A stretch of DNA of 34,750 bases from Alphaproteobacteria bacterium (lineage in GTDB: Bacteria > Pseudomonadota > Alphaproteobacteria > JANQMY01): contig JANQMY010000080.1 of NCBI GenBank assembly GCA_028279895.1, forward strand, positions 1 through 34,750, in the 5' to 3' direction. Below the pieces are notes generated by a model. The model was not told the origin of the DNA. It was given only the letters and a program-made list of their open reading frames with translations, and did not search any database. Positions within the stretch are counted from its first letter, which is position 1. Each line of letters begins with the position of its first letter. A program made the translations under genes and the position numbers. This document shows, piece by piece, positions 16,200 through 24,546 of the stretch.

Positions 16200-17117
16200 A
16201 TGACAGTCGAAATTGAAGCAAATGGCTATGCGTTTACAGCTGAACTGACAGGCCCAAGCGATGGTGAACTTGTCATTTTGCTACACGGTTTTCCGCAATC
16301 AAGCCATGCTTGGCGCGCTGAGTTGAAGGCATTGGCCAAAGCGGGCTATCGAGCGTGCGCACCCAATCAACGTGGATATTCCGCTGGAGCAAGACCGGCC
16401 GCTATCGATTCTTATCGCGTCGAAAACCTTGTCTCAGACGTACTTGCAATTGCGGACGCACTAGGAGCGGATGATTTCCACATCGTTGGTCATGACTGGG
16501 GCGGACAAATTGCGTGGGTAACGGCTGCTCTGCACAGTGACCGGGTTCGCACGCTGTCGGTCATCTCACGCCCACATCCTCGGGCATTCATAAAGGCAAT
16601 GACCGAAGATTCCGGCCAGGCTAGCCGCTCGAGACACCACAAATCCCATTTGCGGCCAGAAATGACCGAAGAAATGTTGGCGGATAATGCTGCGCTCTAC
16701 CGCCGTGGCCTGCCAGCGGTCGATCCCAGGGACATCGAAATCTATCTAGAGACGGTCGGCAGTTTTGATGCGCTTGATGCTGCCCTCAATTGGTATCGCG
16801 CGGTCGGAAAATCTAAAATCAGAGCAGCCGATATGCCAGCCGTTGTGATCCCCACTCTTTATGTCTGGGGCAATATTGACGGCACGGTCGGGCGTACCGC
16901 AGCGGAGGGGACCGCCGACTGGGTAAAGGCACCCTACAAGTTCGTAGAAATTCCTAACGTCGGGCATTTCGTTACCGACCAGGTTCCGGGCCGGTTCACA
17001 CCCCTTCTCCTCGAACACCTCGAAACCTATTCGAATTATGCCGCAGAAGCCGGCACATCACTTTCGTCAGCAAACAGTCACGACGGCGCGGCAGCGTCTT
17101 CTTCTAGGGAGAAATGA
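16200..17117 (+). CDS. Alpha/beta-hydrolase, epoxide-hydrolase-like
   Basis: The predicted product has 305 residues. The nucleophile elbow is VGHDWGG with Asp99, which marks the epoxide hydrolase/haloalkane dehalogenase side of the superfamily. The oxyanion motif is HGFPQ (29-33). A cap-domain tyrosine in ALNWYRA (Tyr199) is the epoxide-activating type, which favours epoxide hydrolase over dehalogenase. Asp227 (WGNIDG) and His256 (VGHF) complete the triad. A start at 16167 is possible, but the ATG at 16200 gives the usual family N-terminus. It follows the P450 stop by 38 bp and ends one base before the amidohydrolase start, so the three are co-transcribed. A P450 product epoxide would be a logical substrate, which is inference. 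Confidence 0.88.
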   Translation: MTVEIEANGYAFTAELTGPSDGELVILLHGFPQSSHAWRAELKALAKAGYRACAPNQRGYSAGARPAAIDSYRVENLVSDVLAIADALGADDFHIVGHDWGGQIAWVTAALHSDRVRTLSVISRPHPRAFIKAMTEDSGQASRSRHHKSHLRPEMTEEMLADNAALYRRGLPAVDPRDIEIYLETVGSFDALDAALNWYRAVGKSKIRAADMPAVVIPTLYVWGNIDGTVGRTAAEGTADWVKAPYKFVEIPNVGHFVTDQVPGRFTPLLLEHLETYSNYAAEAGTSLSSANSHDGAAASSSREK

Positions 17118-17118
17118 C

Positions 17119-18837
17119 ATGAGCGAGCATGATTTAGTCATCCGAAATGGAACGTTGATCGACGGGTCTAACAGTCCCAGACGCGCCGCAGACGTTGCGG
17201 TGCGTAACGGCAAGATCTCGGAAGTCGGACAAATTGACGGCAAAGGCAAGCGCGAAATCGATGCCGATGGCCGCCTGGTTCAGCCGGGTTTTGTCGACAT
17301 CCACACCCACTATGACGGACAGGCCACCTGGGACTCTCAGCTTGCGCCCTCGAGTTGGCACGGCGTGACAACCGCTGTTATGGGCAATTGCGGCGTGGGT
17401 TTCGCACCAGTACGGCAAGACGACCGCATGCGCTTGGTCCAGTTCATGGAGGGTATTGAAGATATTCCGGGCACAGCCCTTTATGAGGGGTTACCCTGGA
17501 CGTGGGAGTCCTTTGAGGAATATCTGGACCTTCTTGAGTCCATCCCCCATGACATCGATATCGGAACGCAACTACCTCACGGCGCATTGCGGCTTTATGC
17601 CATGGGCGAGCGCGGCGTGAGCGGCGAGCTTGCAACAGAAGACGACATCGCCACGATGAGCGAAATCACCAAGCGCGCAATTTTAGCCGGTGCGCTGGGT
17701 TTTTCATCCTCGCGGACATTAAACCACCGCTCCTCCTTGGGCGAACCAACGCCCGGCGTACACGCAGCCTTCGAGGAAATGGTCGGGATCGCAAAAGGTG
17801 TTGGGGCGACAGGAACGGGTGTGCTGCAACTGATCAGCGACTTCAAGGATTTCGAAAAGGAATTCCATATGGCAACCGAAATGGCGCGACAGTCCGGACG
17901 TCCCATCTCAATTTCGATTGGACAGTCTTGGGTGCGCCCCAATCAGTGGCGAGATCTTCTGGAAGCCATGTCAAAGGCCAACGCTGATGGCTTGGAGATG
18001 CGGGGCCAAGTCGCCACGCGAGCTATCGGTGTCATGATGGGCCACCAAGCGACAGTGAACCCGTTTGACGAATGCGCCAGCTTCAAAGCCATTGCAGATC
18101 TGCCTTTCAATGAACGCGTGGCCACCTTACGCAAGCCGGAAGTCAGGGCGAAGATTCTTGAAGAACACGCGGCCCTAACAAAAGCGGCCACCGACAAGCG
18201 TCAAAGAAGACGATGGGAGTTTATCTTTGAGCTCGGCAATCCGCCTAACTATGAACCGGATGCTTCTTCATCCGTCGGGGCGCGGGCAAAGAAACAGAGC
18301 GTAGCACCCGCTGAACTGGCTTACGACTTCTTATTGCAAGAAGACGGTCGCGCCATGCTGTACATGCCCATCATCAATTATGTTGATGGTAATTTGGATG
18401 CGGTTCGCGAACAGCTGGTTCACGAGGCGGCGATTCCGGGACTGTCCGACGGTGGCGCTCATGTGGGAACCGTTTGCGATGTGAGTTTCCCGACCACGCT
18501 GATGCAATGGTGGGGCCGGGATCGCCCTTACGATCGCATACCGCTCGAAACAATCGTACACAAACAAGCCCGCGCCACCGCTGAAGCCGTCGGTCTTCTC
18601 GACCGAGGCATCATCGCACCAGGGTACAAAGCGGACATTAACGTCGTCGATTTCGATGCCCTAACGCTTCATGCGCCAACAATCGTCAATGACTTACCGG
18701 CCGGAGGAAAACGGTTCCTACAGAAAGTAACCGGCATTGATCATACATTTGTTTCGGGTGTGGAAGTGGCCTCGAACTCTGAATCCACCGGTGAAACACC
18801 GGGCAAGCTGATCCGGGGAGCGCAGAACCTGGTGTGA
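17119..18837 (+). CDS. Amidohydrolase of the N-acyl-D-amino-acid deacylase (D-aminoacylase-like) family
   Basis: This 572-residue metal-dependent hydrolase belongs to the amidohydrolase superfamily. The N-terminal beta-sandwich begins [14 protein letters not shown]. The metal motif HTH is His62/His64 ([11 protein letters not shown]), the bridging cysteine motif GNCGVG has Cys91, and the late catalytic aspartate lies in LSDGGAHVG. These match D-aminoacylase-like enzymes. Many environmental members of the group are not known to act on D-amino acids and occur in degradation clusters, so the substrate is open. The ATG at 17119 follows AGGGAG with seven-base spacing and starts one base after the previous stop. 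An earlier in-frame ATG at 17038 lies inside the upstream gene and is rejected. A hairpin terminator follows. Confidence 0.9.
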   Translation: MSEHDLVIRNGTLIDGSNSPRRAADVAVRNGKISEVGQIDGKGKREIDADGRLVQPGFVDIHTHYDGQATWDSQLAPSSWHGVTTAVMGNCGVGFAPVRQDDRMRLVQFMEGIEDIPGTALYEGLPWTWESFEEYLDLLESIPHDIDIGTQLPHGALRLYAMGERGVSGELATEDDIATMSEITKRAILAGALGFSSSRTLNHRSSLGEPTPGVHAAFEEMVGIAKGVGATGTGVLQLISDFKDFEKEFHMATEMARQSGRPISISIGQSWVRPNQWRDLLEAMSKANADGLEMRGQVATRAIGVMMGHQATVNPFDECASFKAIADLPFNERVATLRKPEVRAKILEEHAALTKAATDKRQRRRWEFIFELGNPPNYEPDASSSVGARAKKQSVAPAELAYDFLLQEDGRAMLYMPIINYVDGNLDAVREQLVHEAAIPGLSDGGAHVGTVCDVSFPTTLMQWWGRDRPYDRIPLETIVHKQARATAEAVGLLDRGIIAPGYKADINVVDFDALTLHAPTIVNDLPAGGKRFLQKVTGIDHTFVSGVEVASNSESTGETPGKLIRGAQNLV

Positions 18838-18866
18838 CGCTTAGGCGATTTCGACTGCGGGGGCGG

Positions 18867-18909
18867 AGGCCTGCCGGGATGATGCATCTGATCCTGGCGG
18901 GCCTTTTTT
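18867..18909 (+). terminator. Rho-independent terminator of the P450 operon
   Basis: AGGCCTGCCGGGAT pairs with ATCCTGGCGGGCCT (two G-U pairs) around a 10-base loop. A run of six or more T follows from 18903. It lies 30 bp after the amidohydrolase stop. There is no T-run on the opposite side, so it acts only rightward. Confidence 0.85.
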
Positions 18910-18952
18910 ATGCTTGTCCAAGATCGTGAGGGCCGTTCACGCGCTCTGGTCT

Positions 18953-19936
18953 TCACTCATCCGGATATGTAGGTGTCCAATCTTGCAGCCATCTGGGCTC
19001 TGCGACCAAGATCATCTTGTCGTTGATGACATAGGTGATCGGAAAGGTACCGGTGCCCTCCAGTTCTCCGTCCCTGACGGCGATTAGTGTGTCTCGGAGG
19101 TCTCGCACATCGTCGTGGTCGTTTGTTGGGATATTGCCGCTCTCGGATCCGTGGGCACCGCGAATGATCGTTTCCGCGTCGGTTAAGCGAAGAACACGCT
19201 TTGCCGATTGTAAATAATCCCCGAGACTGGCTGTTGGCGCGATCGCACCAGCGAGATTGCCGGTCACAAAGTCCCCCGAAAACATGACCTTACGATCCGC
19301 ATCGTACAAAGAAACCGAATTGTCGCTGTGCCCAGGTGTGTAGAGAAGCGACAGCACTCTACCGCCAAGGTCAATTGTATCTCCCGGCGTAATCCACTCA
19401 TCAACAATCAGTGTGGGGATCTCAAGCCCTTCCGCTGACCCGAGATGTTGCTGCCAGGTCAGGGTCAGTTCATTTCCAACTGCTTGATTTCGAATATGCG
19501 GCAAATCCACGACCGCCACGTGATCGAAGGCCCCTTCCCTACCCACATGATCGTAGTGAAAGTGAGAAGGCAGGAAAGTAATCGGCAAATCCGTGAGAGC
19601 TTCGGCCACGGGGCGGATATCTTTGTGGCCGGCCCCTGCATCAAACATGATGGCACGTTCGGTTCCCAAAATGAGGTAATTGAAGTTGCGCGCCCAATAG
19701 CGGGGTTCGGCGATCGCAAAGGTCTGCGCGTCCAGCGCGACAACCACATAATAGCCATCACTCGATGGCTCGCCCCCGGGAACAACGGCTACATTCTCAA
19801 GAAGTGGCCGCTCTTCACCGGGTGTCGTCAACGGCACCAGGATACTGTGGCGGTATACCACAGCGAGATAAGCAAAAAACAAAACTCCGACGATGCTGAC
19901 AATGAAAATTTTTCGCACGAGCCCAATCCCCCACAT
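18953..19936 (-). CDS. Membrane-anchored metallo-beta-lactamase-fold hydrolase
   Basis: This protein of about 327 residues has one N-terminal hydrophobic segment (IFIVSIVGVLFFAYLAVVY). The hydrolase domain should therefore sit in the periplasm, anchored to the inner membrane or released by cleavage. The metal-binding motif is SHFHYDH (His125, His127, Asp129, His130). TPGHSDNS, SGDFVTG and GAHGSE supply the later ligands. This is the general hydrolase (glyoxalase II/lactonase/arylsulfatase-like) fold, and substrate cannot be inferred. The ATG at 19936 is chosen because GAGGTG lies upstream. A GTG four codons earlier (19948) is the alternative. It converges with the amidohydrolase and is divergent from the MFS gene, sharing the palindrome at 19992. 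Confidence 0.87.
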   Translation of the reverse strand: MWGIGLVRKIFIVSIVGVLFFAYLAVVYRHSILVPLTTPGEERPLLENVAVVPGGEPSSDGYYVVVALDAQTFAIAEPRYWARNFNYLILGTERAIMFDAGAGHKDIRPVAEALTDLPITFLPSHFHYDHVGREGAFDHVAVVDLPHIRNQAVGNELTLTWQQHLGSAEGLEIPTLIVDEWITPGDTIDLGGRVLSLLYTPGHSDNSVSLYDADRKVMFSGDFVTGNLAGAIAPTASLGDYLQSAKRVLRLTDAETIIRGAHGSESGNIPTNDHDDVRDLRDTLIAVRDGELEGTGTFPITYVINDKMILVAEPRWLQDWTPTYPDE

Positions 19937-19991
19937 TTCATCAATCACCTCGTTCCAGCTCGTTCTCGGCTAGATTACGTGATAATCTATT

Positions 19992-20015
19992 ATTGAATAT
20001 GAATTCATATTTAAT
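19992..20015. promoter_or_regulatory. GAATTC-centred palindrome (operator candidate C)
   Basis: This 24-bp palindrome matches at 11 of 12 paired positions. Its core AATATGAATTCATATT (19996-20011) is perfect. It lies in the divergent region between the metallo-hydrolase and the MFS transporter. It shares TGAATTCATATT with the site at 10714-10725, and is the clearest member of this operator family. Confidence 0.55.
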
Positions 20016-20063
20016 TCCTACATATACTTGTACACCAACGGATCTCACGGGCCCAAGCGTCAA

Positions 20064-21296
20064 ATGACATCGACAACAATCAACGCAATATCACTCAAAA
20101 AGGCCCTGCGTCACCCCAATTGGCAGCTCTTGATATTGATGATGACAGTGCAGGCCTTCTTTGTGGGCATCTGCATGTATAGCTTCACTTTGTGGATTGG
20201 CCCGTGGATGGAAGCTTTCAACGCATCTCGAAGAGATGCCCTTCTGTCGATTTCACTAACCACCTATTCCATGGGCATCATGTCCTTCTTGGTTGGGCGG
20301 TGGATTGATCACACACCATCGCGGATCATCGTTATCTTGGGACTTGTTTGTCTAGCATCAGGTTTGTGCCTAATTGCTCTCGCGCCGAGCATGTGGGTCA
20401 TTTGGTTCATTCACGCTACGGTGCTGCCTGCCGGTGGTGCCATGTGTGGTCCGCTGGTCGCGATGACTGTGGTCACGCGAAACTTTCACGAACGGCGTGG
20501 TTTAGCTGTCGCGCTGGTCACTTTGGGAACCTCCCTCGGAGGCGTGGTCTTTCCCTTTATTGTGGTTGCTCTTCTTGAAGTAGTCGGTTGGCGATCCGCT
20601 TTTCTTCTGTTGGGTGTTGCATCAGCCGTCCTTCTTGTGCCGGCGGCTTGGATTGCGTTGGCTACAGATTTCATCCCAGAACAAAGTAAGAAGAAAACCA
20701 CTGATGGTGATGCCCGCACATCGCACATCCTAGCACGACGCGTTTTCTGGGCACTTGTCTGCGTCTATTTGACAGCCTGGTTTGTGTTCACGAGTGTGCA
20801 GCACAACATCCAACCCTACGCCGCCGATTTGGGCATCTCCACGGCAAGCGCTGCAGGGTTGGTTTCGGTACTGGCCATCGCGATGATTGGGGGAAAAGTA
20901 TTAGTGGGCCTTTTGCTCGACCGTCATGACCCGCGCTTTCTTTTTTTGGGGACTGCCGTGTTCATGTTTACCGGCATCACGGCGCTGAGCATCTCAATCG
21001 GATATCTGTCCGCAGTCGCCTCACTCGTCTTTCTCGGCCTGGCGGCTGGTGCTCTGCTACCCTTGCAGGGGACGTTGTATGGCGGGACTTTCGGCACACA
21101 CATGATGGGAAAGGCCATGGGCATGGCCGCGCCGTTCCAGTCATTCGCAGCATTGGGGCCAGTGTTCGCAGGCTGGACGCGAGACGTCACCGGAGAATAT
21201 TCACAATTCTTTCAACTCTGCGGCGCGTTCTTCTTGTTGATCGCCCTATTAGTAATGCTTCTTCCAGCGCAATCACGGTCTACTCAGAGAAAATAA
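20064..21296 (+). CDS. MFS transporter, monocarboxylate-porter-like
   Basis: This inner-membrane transporter of about 410 residues has around twelve hydrophobic helices in two six-helix halves. The loop after helix 2 reads VGRWIDHTPSR, a variant of the MFS signature. NFHERRGLAVALVTLGTSLGG is the conserved region of helices 4-5 in MCT-like members, which carry monocarboxylates or related organic acids. The frame continues upstream to a TTG at 20028. The ATG at 20064 is preferred, though its ribosome site is weak. It is divergent from the metallo-hydrolase across a GAATTC-type palindrome and lies 193 bp before the tandem CoA-transferase. It may import an organic acid that the CoA-transferase activates, which is inference. 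Confidence 0.87.
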   Translation: MTSTTINAISLKKALRHPNWQLLILMMTVQAFFVGICMYSFTLWIGPWMEAFNASRRDALLSISLTTYSMGIMSFLVGRWIDHTPSRIIVILGLVCLASGLCLIALAPSMWVIWFIHATVLPAGGAMCGPLVAMTVVTRNFHERRGLAVALVTLGTSLGGVVFPFIVVALLEVVGWRSAFLLLGVASAVLLVPAAWIALATDFIPEQSKKKTTDGDARTSHILARRVFWALVCVYLTAWFVFTSVQHNIQPYAADLGISTASAAGLVSVLAIAMIGGKVLVGLLLDRHDPRFLFLGTAVFMFTGITALSISIGYLSAVASLVFLGLAAGALLPLQGTLYGGTFGTHMMGKAMGMAAPFQSFAALGPVFAGWTRDVTGEYSQFFQLCGAFFLLIALLVMLLPAQSRSTQRK

Positions 21297-21384
21297 AATA
21301 GCCCCGGCCCACACCTATCATTCTGTTACATCCGGCGGTGTCATCGTCACTTAGTTTCACCCCTTGTTCGTCCCGATGCACTTT

Positions 21385-21400
21385 CATCGTGCATACGATG
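21385..21400. promoter_or_regulatory. Palindrome CATCG-N6-CGATG upstream of the tandem CoA-transferase
   Basis: CATCGTGCATACGATG has perfect 6-bp arms around GCAT. It lies 90 bp upstream of the start at 21490. The half-sites and spacing (ATCG-N6-CGAT) recur upstream of the IclR gene (23682-23695) and upstream of the second TonB receptor (25970-25983). It is a candidate IclR operator. Confidence 0.5.
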
Positions 21401-21489
21401 GTTTGTTCTCGATCGTTGGATAGGGCATTTCCCCCCGTTACGTTTCCTAGCTAGGCGGCTCTGCAGTCACGCGAAAGGGAATTATACGG

Positions 21490-23565
21490 ATGTTCGACTC
21501 CATTGAAATTTTACAGCTGTACACCAAAGAAACATCCGAAACCGCAGCGCGCGCCATCCGCTTCGCGGCCGGCATTACACGAAAACTAGGGGCGAGCCTT
21601 TTCGTGAAGGGAACGCCGCCAACCAAATCCGGACACGGATTTTATGATATGGATGAAACCGTGTTGCCCGATACGTCGGCTGAAGACTGGGCGGCTCAAG
21701 CGAAGTCAGGTCACCTTCGACTGATCATCACGTCTGCCGCTCCTGGAACCAGCAGGCGCATTTTGCGCAAAGATCGCCACGTGGTTTCCATCGAACTGGC
21801 GGACTGGGAAACCGAAGAAACGCTTTTTGCATCATCAGGAATTGCCCACATTTTGGGCGATCCAGAGCGTGCACCCCTTGTCCCTGCTGGGAATTTTGCC
21901 GCCCACACCCTGGGATATGCCGCATTTGCCGCCGTTTCGGCCATTGCCGTTAAATTCCTCCGCTTTGGCCACGGCGATTCAGCCATCATCAATGGATCAG
22001 GCGTATTGGCCTGGGTGAACTGGAAATCTGCCGTTCACGCCTCGCTTGGAGGCGACCCCATTCGGCAAGGGGAAAAAGCCGAATGGCCAATCGTCGAATG
22101 CAAAGATGGCTATGCCGCTTTCCTCTACAATGACCGCGATTGGGACAGCATTGTGGAAATGGTAGGCGATCCAGCGCTGGACGCCGACGAGTTTAGATCA
22201 TTTGAAGGCCGACAGAACAATCGCGACGGCTATATGAGCCCCATTCGGAAATGGCTCAAGACTAAAACCAAGGCCGAATTAGCGGTTTTGTTCGAGAAAC
22301 ATGCCATCCCGGGGGCTCCAGTCTGCACGGTCTCCGACTTGCTTCAAGACCCGCTTCTTGTTCACCGTGATGCGTTTGAAGAGACACCGGCCGGGACCAA
22401 GTCACCGAAGCTTGCCCATCGCATTGCACGCGAAGAAGCCCATCCCCAGCGTGCAGACATCGATCTGCACACAAATGAACTACCACTCTCTGGACTGCGC
22501 GTACTGGATTTTGGGATCATCACAGCAGGCGCGGGCGTCTCTGCGTTGCTGGCCGATATGGGCGCCGAGGTTCTGAAAATAGAGTCGCACAACCGCGCGG
22601 ATCCCTTTCGGATATGGCCCGGTGCTAAAACGGGAGACGACTCGGAATCGCCCGTGTTCAAAAGCAACAACCGGAACAAGCTGGGCGTTGCGATCGACCT
22701 GAAAACCGAAGAAGGCAAACGCGAGTTCTTTGAACTGGCTGAAACAGCCGACATCGTCATCGAGAACTACCGACGCGGTGTTCTCGATCGGCTAGGACTG
22801 ACATTCGACGCATTGCGGGCTGCAAATCCACGTATCCTTCTCGCTTCTATCTCAGGACAAGGTCTAGACGGACCCGGCTCAGGCCACACGACGTTCGGCT
22901 CAACCCTCGAAGCAAATTGTGGTTTTTCATCCATCACCTGCTACGACGATGGTATCCCTTACATATCGGGACGTGCACTCAACTATCCGGATCAAATTAT
23001 TTGTCTTTATGGTGCCGCGATCGTGGCCGCATTCGCCGCGGACTGCCGCAGAACCGGTGTTGCCCGCCATGTAGACGTATCGCAACGCGACTGTACCCTT
23101 TATCAGCTTGGTGACGTTATTGCTCATGTCTCAGAAGGCGGCGACGACAGTGCAGATGCTGTTCGAAGCGTAGCCGGGGGCCCGCCGCTTTCTGCCCTGT
23201 TCCAATGTGCGGACGGCAGCTATGCCGCGCTGACCGCAGGCAACGCGGAAATCGCTTCCAATATCAGAGGGCTCGTGTCGATCCAAGCAAGCGATGTTCA
23301 AGCCTGGGCCCGTCAGCGCTCCGCCTTGGATGCCGTATCCGCGTTTCTTGCTGCCGGCGGCGGCGGCGCCATCGATCGAGGAGGCCCCGGCATCTTTGCA
23401 GATGAAACGCTCTTCGCTACCCAGATATTCGAGCACAGTCCCAACGGCGCCTTAGTCAAAGGCTTCCCGTTTCAATTAGTCGGCACGCCGATGTCGATCC
23501 ACAGCAATTCACCGAAGGTTGGTCAACACACGGACGAGGTCGTGCGCCGTCTTGCCACCATCTAA
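21490..23565 (+). CDS. Tandem (double-length) family III CaiB/BaiF CoA-transferase
   Basis: This 691-residue protein has two CoA-transferase-like halves. The C-terminal half (about 332-691) begins LSGLRVLDFGIITAGAG, continues with AIDLKTEEGK and VIENYRRGVLDRLGL, and carries the expected catalytic aspartate (Asp534 in HVDVSQRDCTLYQ). The N-terminal half (about 130-330) has the small-domain pattern CKDGYAAFLYNDRDW and HAIPGAPVCTVSDLLQDP. Its aligned catalytic region reads AIINGSGVLAWV with no acid, so it looks structural or degenerate. Family III enzymes normally work as interlocked dimers of about 400-residue chains, and a fusion may make an asymmetric pair. The start has AAAGGGA upstream. It is preceded by the palindrome at 21385 and followed by the IclR gene. 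Confidence 0.9.
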   Translation: MFDSIEILQLYTKETSETAARAIRFAAGITRKLGASLFVKGTPPTKSGHGFYDMDETVLPDTSAEDWAAQAKSGHLRLIITSAAPGTSRRILRKDRHVVSIELADWETEETLFASSGIAHILGDPERAPLVPAGNFAAHTLGYAAFAAVSAIAVKFLRFGHGDSAIINGSGVLAWVNWKSAVHASLGGDPIRQGEKAEWPIVECKDGYAAFLYNDRDWDSIVEMVGDPALDADEFRSFEGRQNNRDGYMSPIRKWLKTKTKAELAVLFEKHAIPGAPVCTVSDLLQDPLLVHRDAFEETPAGTKSPKLAHRIAREEAHPQRADIDLHTNELPLSGLRVLDFGIITAGAGVSALLADMGAEVLKIESHNRADPFRIWPGAKTGDDSESPVFKSNNRNKLGVAIDLKTEEGKREFFELAETADIVIENYRRGVLDRLGLTFDALRAANPRILLASISGQGLDGPGSGHTTFGSTLEANCGFSSITCYDDGIPYISGRALNYPDQIICLYGAAIVAAFAADCRRTGVARHVDVSQRDCTLYQLGDVIAHVSEGGDDSADAVRSVAGGPPLSALFQCADGSYAALTAGNAEIASNIRGLVSIQASDVQAWARQRSALDAVSAFLAAGGGGAIDRGGPGIFADETLFATQIFEHSPNGALVKGFPFQLVGTPMSIHSNSPKVGQHTDEVVRRLATI

Positions 23566-23679
23566 TCCGTTATAACAGAATCAGATGTCCCTTCACTTCC
23601 TCGCGGAACATGCCAACTCTATAACCGATCGTGCCAAGCGTACCGGTCGCTCTCCCCGCGTGATCTACAGTTCGTACAA

Positions 23680-23697
23680 TCATCGCACTGCCGATGA
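23680..23697. promoter_or_regulatory. Palindrome TCATCG-N6-CGATGA upstream of the IclR gene
   Basis: Perfect 6-bp arms (TCATCG/CGATGA) flank CACTGC. It lies about 47 bp upstream of the IclR start codon, in the 179-bp gap after the tandem CoA-transferase. It has the same ATCG-N6-CGAT core as the sites at 21386 and 25970. The position suits autoregulation by the IclR protein. Confidence 0.5.
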
Positions 23698-23744
23698 AGC
23701 GCGATCTAAGCGCAACGAAAACAATCAGGCAGGGGGAGATGAAA

Positions 23745-24539
23745 ATGACAGTTGGGCAAATAAAGTCCGCAAGGCGGACGCTGGAGGTCTTTGAAATGTT
23801 TGCGACCGTTCAGCGGCCACTTTCAGTGACCGCGATATCGAAACACACAGGCATGCCTCAATCGAGCACTTCGGAGCTGCTGCAGTCCTTGGTGATGCTC
23901 GGTTACCTCGATCATGACAGTCGAGCCCGAACCTATTACCCAACCCTACGCATCGGAATACTCAGCGCATGGATGTACCAACGACACGAGCAGTTTGGGG
24001 ATATCCCTGCTCAAATGTCCGAGGTGGCCGAGACAACAGGTGAAAACGTCATTCTTGCCATGCGGAACGGCATCAATTCTCAATACGTTCTCGGGCAACA
24101 AGCAGGCCGCCCAAATGAGTATTGCGTTGAGAACGGCGAAATTAAGCCGCTAACCTCCTGCGCCTCCGGCTGGGCTCTTATGGCCTATGAAAGTGATCTG
24201 GAGATTGGCAAGATCATCAGACGTGTTCAAGCAGAAGCTGAATGCGAACTGCATCGCAAACTCGCCCCTCGCGCTTTGGAAGAAGTCAAACGATTCCGGG
24301 AAGTGGGATATGCAATATCAAGTGGGCATTCAAAAGAAGGTGTTTCGGGCGTCGCGATCAGACTTCGGCTACCCGCGGGTCGAAACCAACTCGCTTTATC
24401 CGTATCCGGACCTATCGATCGCATAAAGTCCAAGAAGATAGACATCCTAAATGCCTTATGCACCTTCAGTAAGAAGTTAGGCAAAAGTCAGATATCTCTG
24501 GTACCGCAGGACCACCAATCGTCTGCTGTGACGCAATAA
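23745..24539 (+). CDS. IclR-family transcriptional regulator
   Basis: This 264-residue regulator has an N-terminal winged helix-turn-helix at about 7-65 (LSVTAISKHTGMPQSSTSELLQSLVMLGYL). A C-terminal effector-binding domain follows, with LTSCASGWALMA and the late GVSGVAIRL typical of IclR proteins. Members bind short palindromes as dimers and often respond to aromatic or organic acids. Two in-frame ATG codons lie six bases apart. The second (23745) is chosen because GGGGGAG is correctly spaced only from it, while the longer start at 23694 overlaps the upstream palindrome. It is followed by the MFS gene after seven bases, so regulator and transporter form an operon. Three ATCG-N6-CGAT palindromes around it are likely binding sites. 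Confidence 0.92.
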   Translation: MTVGQIKSARRTLEVFEMFATVQRPLSVTAISKHTGMPQSSTSELLQSLVMLGYLDHDSRARTYYPTLRIGILSAWMYQRHEQFGDIPAQMSEVAETTGENVILAMRNGINSQYVLGQQAGRPNEYCVENGEIKPLTSCASGWALMAYESDLEIGKIIRRVQAEAECELHRKLAPRALEEVKRFREVGYAISSGHSKEGVSGVAIRLRLPAGRNQLALSVSGPIDRIKSKKIDILNALCTFSKKLGKSQISLVPQDHQSSAVTQ

Positions 24540-24546
24540 CAGAGAA

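Noticed and set aside
23585..23794. Small 69-codon frame between the tandem CoA-transferase and IclR genes
   Set aside because: It overlaps the IclR start in another frame, has no ribosome site and covers the palindrome at 23680.
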